Below, piece after piece: positions 52,359 to 60,258 of a stretch of 64,000 nucleotides of DNA. A model generated the notes under the pieces. That model was given only the letters and a program-made list of their open reading frames with translations, made no database searches and was not told the origin of the DNA. The position numbers and the translations under genes were made by a program. How positions within the stretch are numbered: the stretch's first letter is position 1; every line of letters starts with the position of its first letter. The stretch comes from Novisyntrophococcus fermenticellae (GTDB lineage Bacteria > Bacillota > Clostridia > Lachnospirales > Lachnospiraceae). The stretch covers positions 3,162,001 through 3,226,000 of the forward strand of contig NZ_CP076458.1 in the NCBI RefSeq assembly GCF_018866245.1, read 5' to 3'.

Positions 52359-52867
52359 CTTGCCCAATAAAGTCCCATCGTAATATTCCACTTAATCATT
52401 TTCTGCTTTGTAACTGTGTCATAGGCAGCAATGAAAGCATTTTTATTATCTGTGGAGGCTTCATCGGAATATGCTATTGCTTTTTCAAGCAAATCCCAAA
52501 GGTTATCTATGTCGTGTTCTCCACGATTTTCTTTATACGCAAAGAACCACGCACTTAAATTCATTACTACCGGAATACCGTCAAACTCTGTCGGCACAGC
52601 AGCCTTAATCGAAAATTGCTTTGCGAATTGTTCCAACAAAGCAATACGATTTGCATTTGTTATGCCCTTATTAAACGAGCCGAAAACGGTAAACGGGCAG
52701 ATGTCCTCATATACTTCTTTTCCTCTTTCCTTAAACGGAAAATTCATTCCGGCATCGGCAAAGATAGTTTTGAGTTTAGCAATCAAGTCACTTCTATTGT
52801 TTTTGTAAGAAAGTAGGGCAGAAGCCAACTCCATATAAAATTCTGTCCATTGAAATCTCTTGTCCAT
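52359..52867 (-). pseudogene. mcrB: mcrB, 5' part (N-terminal domain)
   Basis: The 5' part encodes a typical McrB-family N-terminal domain: FQWTEFYMELASALLSYKNN, FTVFGSFNKGITNANRIALL and KWNITMGLYWA. After GLYW the frame enters the insertion sequence and ends 22 codons on in unrelated residues. The ATG at 52867 has GGAGA before it and follows hsdR closely, so mcrBC belongs to the same transcription unit as the type I system. Confidence 0.85.
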
Positions 52868-52884
52868 ATTCATTCTCCATCAAC

Positions 52885-55800
52885 CTACGCTTCCATCATA
52901 TTATCTGTCCAAAGTTCGCACTGAGTCATAACGGTTTGAACTGCATCGTCCATACCCTCCGGCGGATACTTATGCTTTTTCAAAAGTTTCTTAATGAGCA
53001 TACGCATTTTTGCTCTTGCAGACTCACGCTTTTGCCAGTCAATCGTCTTGTTTCTGCGGAGTGTATCGGCAAGCTCTTTTGTAATGGCAATGAGTTCGTC
53101 GTTTTCGTAGAAGTCCTTGATTGCCTGCGGCTTTGTGAGGGCATCGTAGAATGCAAGCTCATCGGCTGTAAGTCCGAGTTGGTCTCCCTCTTTTTGTGCT
53201 GCCGCAATCTGCTTTGCCAGTTTCAGCATTTCTTCAATGACTTCTTCATTGGTCAGCATACCGTTCAAATACGCATTGAGCGCACGCTGCATAATCTCAC
53301 TGAACTTTTCAGACTTAACCACATTCGTCCTGCGGTAAACAGAAACTTGCTCTGCAATCAACTTTTTCAAAAGTTCAACAGCAAGGTTTTTCTCTTTCAT
53401 ATTTGCAACTTCTTGCAGGAACTTTGGATCAAAGAGGGAAAATTCTTCTTTAACATCTGAGAATAGGTTTATTACTCCGTCGCTTTTGATACTCTGTTTT
53501 AATAATTCGTTAATTCTTGCATTCATTTCAGGTAGGGATATTTTCTTGCCAACTCCTGTGTTTGCAAGTCTCAAAACAAGTACACGAACTGCCTCAAAGA
53601 ACGCTGCTTCTATACGGTCGCTTTCATCAACCATAGATGAACAGAGGGACAATGCTTGATGAAGCATAAGTGCTTCTTTTACAAACGAGTCCTTATCATC
53701 TATTTTTTCTCTGCCCATAATGAAGTTGACAGCACCGCTGATAGTCTTAGACCTTTCAAGGTCTGTGCCGGTTTGGAACTTGGAATAATCAAATCCGTGG
53801 AACTTATCACGGCAGACGGACAGCTTTTCTTGGAATTTCGGGAAAGCAACCTTTGCAACATCGGTGTCGCCATAATTCTTTTTATCACGGGCGGTATAGT
53901 CGTTCATTGCTTTTTTGAGTGCTGTTGCAATGCCGACATAGTCAACAACAAGACCGCCCTCTTTGTCACGGAATACACGGTTTACACGGGCAATAGCCTG
54001 CATTAGATTATGTCCCGACATAGGCTTATAAACATACATAGTGGCAAGGGACGGCACATCAAAGCCTGTGAGCCACATATCTACAACGATTGCGATTTTA
54101 AGCAGACTGTTGTTGTTCTTGAATTTCTTTGCAATCTCGTCCTTGTGGTGCTTATTACCGATTATCTCACGCCATTCTTCCGGGTCGTTGTTGCCGGAAG
54201 TCATTACAACCGCCACTTTTTCTGTCCAAGCAGGGCGCAGCTCTAAAATACGCTTATAAATTTTCATAGCGATAGGACGAGAGTAAGCAACAATCATTGC
54301 TTTACCTGTCAGCAGGTTTTCTCTGTTGTTCTCGTAGTGGTCGAGTATATCGCTTACAAGCGAATTGATGGTGTTATCGTTGCCAAGTATTGCTTCCATC
54401 TGACCGAGTTCACGCTTGCTCTTTTCGATAACTTCTTCGTCTGCGTTGGCGGACATAATATCATACTCGGTATCAATCATCCGTAGCGTTGCTTCATCGA
54501 GATTGAGCTTAATTACACGGCTTTCGTAATAGACAGGGCGTGTCGCTCCGTCCTCGACCGCCTGCGTCATATCGTAAATATCGATATAGCCACCAAATAC
54601 CTCACGGGTGCTGCGGTCTTTTGAAGAAATAGGTGTGCCTGTAAAGCCGATATATGTAGCGTTAGGCAAGGTGTTGCGGATAACACGAGCCGTACCGATT
54701 TTAACCTTACCGGTTTTAGCGTCCACGGTTTCGGTCAGTCCATATTGTCCACGGTGTGCTTCGTCTGCCATAACCACAATGTTGCGGCGTTCGGATAACG
54801 CTTCGTAAGACTCCTCGAACTTTTGCATAGTGGTAAAAATAATGCCGTTTGCCTGTCTGCCATCCAACCAGTCCTTTAATCCGACATCATTTTTACCCGA
54901 AGTTTCTGTCAGCTTTCTGCAAGTAGCGTGTACCGGCTCTTGCCTTAAAAAGTCTTTGCACTTTGCAAACTGACCATAAAGCTGGTCGTCAAGGTCGTTT
55001 CTGTCTGTAATAACAACAATCGTCGGGCTGTCTAACGCTTCTTGCAACAAATGAGCATAAAACACCATAGACAGCGACTTTCCGCTGCCTTGGGTATGCC
55101 AAAATACGCCGCCCTTACCGTCGGTAACGGTAGCGTGTTTTGTGGATTCAATCGCTTTTCTGACCGCAAAGTATTGATGATACCCTGCAAGTATCTTAAA
55201 CGAATTGATACCCTCGTTAGAAAAGCAAATAAAGTTTTTGATTATATCAAGCAGTCTTTCTTTTTGGAACATACCCTCAAAGAAAGTATCAAACTGTGCA
55301 TATTGCGTGTTTTCGTAGTCGCCGTCTTTTGTTTTCCACTCCATAAAGCGGTCTTCACCGGAGGTGATCGTACCCGCTTTGGAGGTCAACTGGTCGCTCA
55401 TTACACAAATTGCGTTGTAAATGAACATTGACGGAATCTCAATCATATAGTTACGGAGCTGCCTGTACGCTTCGGAAGCGTCCGTTTCTTCACGAGACGG
55501 AGATTTCAGCTCAACCAACACAACCGGCAAGCCGTTCAAAAAGAGAATTACATCGGGGCGTTTATTGCTGTTCTCAATAAAAGTCCATTGGTTAGCAACG
55601 ATAAAGGAGTTATTGTCGGGATTTTTATAGTCAACAAGATAGACGATAGAGGAACGCTCCTCACCGTCAACAAAATATCTAACCGGGATACCGTTTTGCA
55701 GATAGTCCATAAACACGGCGTTTTTCTGTACAAGTTCTCCGTTTTCAAAGTTCTTCAGCTTGAATAGTGCGTCGGAAATGGCGTCATCGGGTAACTCTCT

Positions 55801-55959
55801 GTTCAAACGGTACAGAGAGTCAAGCAGAACTTCCTCATATAACGGACTGTAAAAGTCTCTTTCAATATCGGGACCGTATGCGTACTCGTATCCCAAATCA
55901 TTTCTGAACAGCTCGATTACTGAATTTTCATAATCGGCTTCGGTATATAATCCCGGCAT
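52885..55959 (-). CDS. hsdR: Type I restriction enzyme, R subunit
   Basis: A 1024-residue HsdR. The nuclease domain has RPDVILFLNGLPVVLVELKS (PD-ExK). The translocase has Walker A in HTQGSGKSLSMVFYAH, the DEAH box in VVMADEAHRGQYG and later helicase motifs (ATYIGFTGTPIS, MVDMWLTGFDVPS-like VVDMWLTGFDVP, QAIARVNRVFRDKEGG). It forms the R2M2S1 complex with HsdM and HsdS. The ATG at 55959 is preferred to 55965 because AAGGAG stands 8 bases before it. Confidence 0.95.
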   Translation of the reverse strand: MPGLYTEADYENSVIELFRNDLGYEYAYGPDIERDFYSPLYEEVLLDSLYRLNRELPDDAISDALFKLKNFENGELVQKNAVFMDYLQNGIPVRYFVDGEERSSIVYLVDYKNPDNNSFIVANQWTFIENSNKRPDVILFLNGLPVVLVELKSPSREETDASEAYRQLRNYMIEIPSMFIYNAICVMSDQLTSKAGTITSGEDRFMEWKTKDGDYENTQYAQFDTFFEGMFQKERLLDIIKNFICFSNEGINSFKILAGYHQYFAVRKAIESTKHATVTDGKGGVFWHTQGSGKSLSMVFYAHLLQEALDSPTIVVITDRNDLDDQLYGQFAKCKDFLRQEPVHATCRKLTETSGKNDVGLKDWLDGRQANGIIFTTMQKFEESYEALSERRNIVVMADEAHRGQYGLTETVDAKTGKVKIGTARVIRNTLPNATYIGFTGTPISSKDRSTREVFGGYIDIYDMTQAVEDGATRPVYYESRVIKLNLDEATLRMIDTEYDIMSANADEEVIEKSKRELGQMEAILGNDNTINSLVSDILDHYENNRENLLTGKAMIVAYSRPIAMKIYKRILELRPAWTEKVAVVMTSGNNDPEEWREIIGNKHHKDEIAKKFKNNNSLLKIAIVVDMWLTGFDVPSLATMYVYKPMSGHNLMQAIARVNRVFRDKEGGLVVDYVGIATALKKAMNDYTARDKKNYGDTDVAKVAFPKFQEKLSVCRDKFHGFDYSKFQTGTDLERSKTISGAVNFIMGREKIDDKDSFVKEALMLHQALSLCSSMVDESDRIEAAFFEAVRVLVLRLANTGVGKKISLPEMNARINELLKQSIKSDGVINLFSDVKEEFSLFDPKFLQEVANMKEKNLAVELLKKLIAEQVSVYRRTNVVKSEKFSEIMQRALNAYLNGMLTNEEVIEEMLKLAKQIAAAQKEGDQLGLTADELAFYDALTKPQAIKDFYENDELIAITKELADTLRRNKTIDWQKRESARAKMRMLIKKLLKKHKYPPEGMDDAVQTVMTQCELWTDNMMEA

Positions 55960-55975
55960 TTTCATTTCTCCTTTT

Positions 55976-56767
55976 TTACAGCTCGGAGCTGCATATTCTT
56001 TCTTCGTTATACTTGATTAAATTATCGTAGTTTCCGGTTTTACAGTCAAACATCACAACCTTAGGAAGTTCAAAAATCCCTTGTGAAGTTCTGAGCAGTT
56101 TATATGGTGCATACCAAATCAAATAATCAATACCGCTATGTAAAAAGACATTTACGAAGTTTTCATCCCAAAAGAACAAGTGTGGTTTTCCTGCTATCAT
56201 TTCGCCTTCGTGTACTTCATCCATATTCGGCTTATTGCTTTCACATTGAAGATACGCAGAGGACTCATCCATAACGAACAAAACGGTTTTGTAACCGTCG
56301 TGGTTGCTTTGGTAAAGCGGAAGCTTTTTTATATGTTCGGAAACTATTCGTTCAAAGTTTGACTTGTAGAACAAATAGTTATGGTCTTGCTCTGACGGCA
56401 AAAGTGTTTTGGCATTAACTATAAGTTCTGCATTAGGGTAGATTTCTTGTATGCTGCTTTCTTTAAGTTCTTTATAAAGCTTGCTTTCTCCGGCGTTTGT
56501 CGGATTTTGAATTTTTCCCTTTTCATCTACAAAAGCGTGGTCGTCAACTCGCATAACATCCATCATCAGCTCGTCTTTTGGCGAATAGTAATCAGGCGGC
56601 GGGTCAGACTTGCCGGAACTATTTATCCAGTTTTTCCATAAGGTTTCTGTATGAATTGAGAAATAAACAGCTTCAATCGTCTCAGACTGAGTTGCAAACA
56701 TAACCTCATTGTCGTTGACTTCCTGAAATTGAGATATTATCTTATCTTCATTATCAAACCTATTCAC
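55976..56767 (-). CDS. Unknown protein between hsdS and hsdR
   Basis: A 263-residue soluble protein not recognised from motifs. It contains VMFATQSETIEAVYFSIHTE, a helical middle and an aromatic C-terminal half (GKPHLFFWDENFVNVFLHSG, then YLIWYAPYKLLRT). The GTG at 56767 has GGAGGG before it; an in-frame TTG at 56794 lies inside the recombination site. It sits 9 bases-level close to hsdR and shortly after hsdS, so it belongs to the restriction operon. It may be an accessory or anti-restriction control factor. Confidence 0.6.
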   Translation of the reverse strand: MNRFDNEDKIISQFQEVNDNEVMFATQSETIEAVYFSIHTETLWKNWINSSGKSDPPPDYYSPKDELMMDVMRVDDHAFVDEKGKIQNPTNAGESKLYKELKESSIQEIYPNAELIVNAKTLLPSEQDHNYLFYKSNFERIVSEHIKKLPLYQSNHDGYKTVLFVMDESSAYLQCESNKPNMDEVHEGEMIAGKPHLFFWDENFVNVFLHSGIDYLIWYAPYKLLRTSQGIFELPKVVMFDCKTGNYDNLIKYNEERICSSEL

Positions 56768-56787
56768 TTCTAACCCTCCTATCCTTA

Positions 56788-56811
56788 TAAACAATAATTT
56801 AGCGGCTTAGA
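56788..56811 (+). repeat. Recombination repeat A, downstream of full-length hsdS
   Basis: A 24-base repeat with core TAAACAATAATTTAG followed by CGGCTTAGA. It is identical, in opposite orientation, to repeat D (59754-59777). It covers the 3' end of the full-length hsdS gene. Confidence 0.88.
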
Positions 56812-58024
56812 GTTCGGTGTCGGAGACATCCAATTCGCCGGACATAAGTTTAGGTAATAGCGTGTCTCTGATTTCAGCTAATCTCTTTATTTCTCTTGTT
56901 TTTGAAAGAATCATAGAGAAAATAGGCTGTACTAATCCGTCAAATTTTTTCAAGACATCCTCGGTAGGCAAATATGTTGGATAGTTCTTTAGAATATCCG
57001 TTTTCAAATTTGTGAAAACACTACCATTACCAAGTGCAATTAGATTGTCTCGAATGTGTTTGAAATAAAGATACAGATATTCATTTGAAAACTTTGATGA
57101 CGGAAAATAGAGCCAGCCGTCGTGTATGCAAGTATCTATATCAAGTATCTTAGGTAAACCGGGTGTGGCGCTATTTGATAAAACCAAACTGCCTGATTTA
57201 AGGTAAACAGTCTTTTTCAAACCAGCCTCAATGATGTATTCTTTAATTTCATTGATGAATGGAGAAGTAATACCAGTTGCATCAGATATTTTCAGCCAAT
57301 GAAATCCACTATCTGACAAAAAGTTTTGGATAGGTCGAGGTGAACCACCACGTTTTATTTCAACAAAATCGCCAAGTACACCATTTATCCAAGTTTTAGG
57401 TACTTGCCTGTCAAATGGTTCAAAGTCTATAAACCACGATTTAAAAAGAGCCATTGCTTGTTGCTCTAAATTATTGTTTATGATTTCATTTTGTTCTATT
57501 TTTCCGTTAATCGACTCAACAATGCTTGCAATTTTCTTTTGCGTTTCTAAAGTGGGTAGTTGGACACTAATTTGTCGGAAATTTTTCAACGGTTGCGATA
57601 ACGCAGGTACACCAACCTGATTTGCAAAAGACAATATCTTATGTTTCCCCTCGTATGTATGAAAATAAAACACCAAATAAGGTACATATACTTTTGTTGT
57701 ATCAAAAGTCACACGAAACTGTCTTTGCGAGCATAAATATTCTTCATAGTTGGAGTCATCAGGAATATATGCTATTTGTCCGAGTGTACCACTTATTGTA
57801 ACAACAATGTCCCCACGCTTTGTGATAGAACGATGCAAAGAACGTGCCTTTTCTTCCGTAACAAATTTTGTTATATTGTCAGTAACCTTAAAACTCTTCA
57901 AGTTAGCACCATCAATAATGGGAAAACCATCATTTACAAAACAAGAAACTTTCAAATTTGAACCAAATGGTCCCGCTGCTATGTCCGTAATAACATCTGA
58001 AAGTTGAATTAGTTTTCTTTCCAT
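56807..58024 (-). CDS. hsdS: Type I specificity subunit, full length (HsdS2)
   Basis: A 405-residue HsdS with two target-recognition domains. The first (about 1-160) ends in the conserved helix QKKIASIVESINGKIEQNEI, then the NNNLEQQA junction that contains repeat B. The second (about 205-365) ends in EIRDTLLPKLMSGELDVSDT. Each half determines one half of the bipartite DNA site. It starts 14 bases after the recombinase gene. In the present arrangement this is the copy most likely to serve the HsdM/HsdR enzyme. Confidence 0.93.
   Translation of the reverse strand: MERKLIQLSDVITDIAAGPFGSNLKVSCFVNDGFPIIDGANLKSFKVTDNITKFVTEEKARSLHRSITKRGDIVVTISGTLGQIAYIPDDSNYEEYLCSQRQFRVTFDTTKVYVPYLVFYFHTYEGKHKILSFANQVGVPALSQPLKNFRQISVQLPTLETQKKIASIVESINGKIEQNEIINNNLEQQAMALFKSWFIDFEPFDRQVPKTWINGVLGDFVEIKRGGSPRPIQNFLSDSGFHWLKISDATGITSPFINEIKEYIIEAGLKKTVYLKSGSLVLSNSATPGLPKILDIDTCIHDGWLYFPSSKFSNEYLYLYFKHIRDNLIALGNGSVFTNLKTDILKNYPTYLPTEDVLKKFDGLVQPIFSMILSKTREIKRLAEIRDTLLPKLMSGELDVSDTEL
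57456..57480 (-). repeat. Recombination repeat B, in the middle of full-length hsdS
   Basis: Minus-strand core TAAACAATAATTTAGAGCA plus ACAAGC, encoding NNNLEQQA between the two recognition domains. It matches repeat C (59121-59145) in 24 of 25 positions, in opposite orientation. Confidence 0.88.
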
Positions 58025-58038
58025 AGTTTGTATCCTCT

Positions 58039-59022
58039 CTATCCAATGTATTTTCGATGTGCAATCTTAACATTGCTCTGCTTTACCATTGCATACTGCA
58101 AGGTTGTATCTATCTTTCTATGCCCCAAGAGTTGTTGAAGCTGTTCAATGGGCATTCCTTTATCTATTGCCATAGTTGCAAGTGTACGCCTGAACTTATG
58201 CGGGTGTACCTTGTTAATTCCTAATTGCTTTCCAAATTCTCTAAGGCGAACCTCAACACCGCCGATTTTCAGTCTTTCGTGTGGCGATTTCAGCGATACA
58301 AACAGCGCCGGATTGTCGTCCGTCCTGCTCTCCAAATAGTTCTGCAAATGTATCTTTGTGCGAGCGTCAAAATAGACTACTCGCTCCTTACTGCCTTTAC
58401 CGAACACGATACATTCTCTCTCGTTGAAATCAATATCATTTCGATTAAGCAGTACCATTTCGCCGACACGCATACCCGTTGAAGCAAGCATATCAATAAT
58501 CGCTAAGTCTCGAAGCTCTGAGCAGTTATCCCTCATAAGCTCTAACGCTTCATCGGAGTATGTCTCCTTGATATTCGTGCCGGTTTTTACTCTGTGTATG
58601 CGTCTTATTGGGCTTTTCAGTATGTAATCCTCGTCCTCTAACCAAGAGAAGAAGCTGGATAGAATACGGCGGATATTGTCTATCGTTACCTTGCTTGATT
58701 TCTTCTTTTCCTGATATTCCGTCAGGTATCCTCTGATGTCGTCTGTAACTATGTGTTTGACATCTTTTTTGAGTTCACAGAGCATAGCTTCGATAGTTGC
58801 CTTGTAGTATTTAAGAGATTTCTCGGAGCAGCCCTCAATTCGCTTTGCCGATAGGAACAGTTCTACATAGTTCTGCTCCGAGTATTCCTCTTTGTTTTGA
58901 TTTTCCGTTACCTCATACTTTGCAAGGGTATATTTCAACACCTCTTGCAATTTTTCGTTTTGTGCGTTGTTCAAGTAGGGTAACATTCCCTGAATAACAT
59001 CTTTGATTAACTCTTGTTTCAT
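58039..59022 (-). CDS. Tyrosine recombinase of the hsdS switch
   Basis: A 327-residue XerC/D-like recombinase. It has a SAM-like core-binding domain (about 50-140) and the catalytic residues Arg in LASTGMRVGEMVLL, Lys in FGKGSKERVVYF, HxxR in VHPHKFRRTLATM, His in LGHRKIDTTLQY and Tyr at its end. Recombinases in this position invert specificity-gene segments in phase-variable type I systems. It is framed by hsdS sequences and the four repeats. The ATG at 59022 has AAAGGAG before it. Confidence 0.9.
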   Translation of the reverse strand: MKQELIKDVIQGMLPYLNNAQNEKLQEVLKYTLAKYEVTENQNKEEYSEQNYVELFLSAKRIEGCSEKSLKYYKATIEAMLCELKKDVKHIVTDDIRGYLTEYQEKKKSSKVTIDNIRRILSSFFSWLEDEDYILKSPIRRIHRVKTGTNIKETYSDEALELMRDNCSELRDLAIIDMLASTGMRVGEMVLLNRNDIDFNERECIVFGKGSKERVVYFDARTKIHLQNYLESRTDDNPALFVSLKSPHERLKIGGVEVRLREFGKQLGINKVHPHKFRRTLATMAIDKGMPIEQLQQLLGHRKIDTTLQYAMVKQSNVKIAHRKYIG

Positions 59023-59060
59023 AGTCAATTCTCCTTTTTATTCTTAGAGAACGACTATGG

Positions 59061-59103
59061 GGCGGAAGTCCCCCGATATTAACTTCCGCCACCCACGGAA
59101 GTT
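59061..59103. repeat. Nested competing hairpins in front of the recombinase gene
   Basis: GGCGGAAGT pairs with ACTTCCGCC (59061-59090), and AACTTCCG also pairs with CGGAAGTT (about 59081-59103). The two stems share the middle arm, so only one can form at a time. They lie between the recombinase start and repeat C. Confidence 0.55.
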
Positions 59104-59116
59104 ATGGGTATGTTAT

Positions 59117-59758
59117 ATGCTAAACAATAATTTAGAGCAGCAAGCTCAGGCAATCTATCAGCAAATGTTCATAGATAATGCTCGTTCTGATTGGGCAGAA
59201 GGCACTTTAAGTGATATTGCTGATATTACAATGGGTCAGTCGCCAAGTGGCAGTAGCTATAACGAGGACGGAACTGGCACAATTTTCTTTCAAGGTCGTG
59301 CGGAATTTGGATTTAGATTTCCGTCAGTTCGTCTATACACCACTGAACCTAAACGAATGGCACGGTCAAATGATACTTTGATGAGCGTTCGAGCACCGGT
59401 AGGCGACTTAAATGTCGCTCATATGGATTGCTGCATTGGTCGTGGACTTGCTGCCATTCATTCTAAATCCCACCATCAATCCTTTGTTCTTTACACGATG
59501 TTTTCGCTTAAAAAACAGTTAGATGTTTTCAATGGCGAGGGAACGGTTTTTGGTTCTATCAATCGTAATTCGTTGAATGATATGCCAATTCTTATACCGT
59601 CTGATGATATTTTGGACGAATTTGAAAGGATTGTAGCACCGATGGATTTAACCATTCGCAATAATTACGATGAAAATTGCCGTTTGCAGGATATTCGTGA
59701 TACCTTGCTTCCTCGTTTAATGTCCAGTGAACTTGATGTCTCTGATATAGACATCTAA
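59117..59758 (+). CDS. Silent, inverted hsdS C-terminal half
   Basis: This plus-strand frame encodes only the second half of an HsdS: it begins at the junction LNNNLEQQAQAIYQQMF, contains one recognition domain (SDIADITMGQSPSGSSYNED onward) and ends DIRDTLLPRLMSSELDVSDI. It has no ribosome site or promoter of its own and opposes the operon. Inversion between repeats C and D would join it in frame to the hsdM-proximal half, giving an HsdS of about 375 residues. Confidence 0.88.
   Translation: MLNNNLEQQAQAIYQQMFIDNARSDWAEGTLSDIADITMGQSPSGSSYNEDGTGTIFFQGRAEFGFRFPSVRLYTTEPKRMARSNDTLMSVRAPVGDLNVAHMDCCIGRGLAAIHSKSHHQSFVLYTMFSLKKQLDVFNGEGTVFGSINRNSLNDMPILIPSDDILDEFERIVAPMDLTIRNNYDENCRLQDIRDTLLPRLMSSELDVSDIDI
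59121..59145 (+). repeat. Recombination repeat C, at the 5' end of the silent hsdS half
   Basis: TAAACAATAATTTAGAGCA plus GCAAGC; an inverted near-perfect copy of repeat B. It shares the 15-base core TAAACAATAATTTAG with repeats A and D. Confidence 0.88.
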
Positions 59759-59777
59759 GCCGCTAAATTATTGTTTA
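59754..59777 (-). repeat. Recombination repeat D, at the end of the hsdM-proximal hsdS half
   Basis: Minus-strand TAAACAATAATTTAG plus CGGCTTAGA, identical to repeat A in opposite orientation. It contains the stop codons of both facing hsdS pieces. Confidence 0.88.
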
Positions 59778-60258
59778 TTTCATTATTAAGTTCAATTTTC
59801 TTGTCCAATGCCTTCAAAACACTTGCGATTTTCTCTTGCACCTGCAAATCAATCAGAGGAACTTCGTATTGCATTATTGAGGTTTTGTCTCCTCGTGGCA
59901 TTTTTGTTCCCTTTGATGTTGCCATAGAATATGTAAAGAAATCATCATCCGCAAGTACATAATACAAGAAATCTTTATCTGTATTAGGTTTTGGAACAAA
60001 GACTAATACATCGTTTGAGCAACCGCCATCATATTGGGCTTGCCAAATTTTTTTGAAATAAGGGCGAATATTAGAAACAAGGACATCACCGTTTTTATAT
60101 TCCTGTGTTAAAGAAACAGTCGGTAAAGAGCTTGCCTCCGTAATTCCACACTTATTTGGCAACATATTTTCGGTCGATATATAGTTTTTCGCATTTAGGC
60201 TTTCTACTTCTACTTTTCCTTTGCGAAAACTGCAAATATCAGAAAGCTTACATTTCAT
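59755..60258 (-). CDS. hsdS: Type I specificity subunit, N-terminal half (HsdS1)
   Basis: A 167-residue half-HsdS: one recognition domain (CKLSDICSFRKGKVEVESL to MQYEVPLIDLQVQ) and the helix EKIASVLKALDKKIELNNEI, then NNNLAA and a stop inside repeat D. It overlaps the end of hsdM (start 60258, hsdM stop 60248), so it is translated together with it. In this orientation it may be inactive or act as a dimer; after C-D inversion it would be completed. Confidence 0.9.
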   Translation of the reverse strand: MKCKLSDICSFRKGKVEVESLNAKNYISTENMLPNKCGITEASSLPTVSLTQEYKNGDVLVSNIRPYFKKIWQAQYDGGCSNDVLVFVPKPNTDKDFLYYVLADDDFFTYSMATSKGTKMPRGDKTSIMQYEVPLIDLQVQEKIASVLKALDKKIELNNEINNNLAA

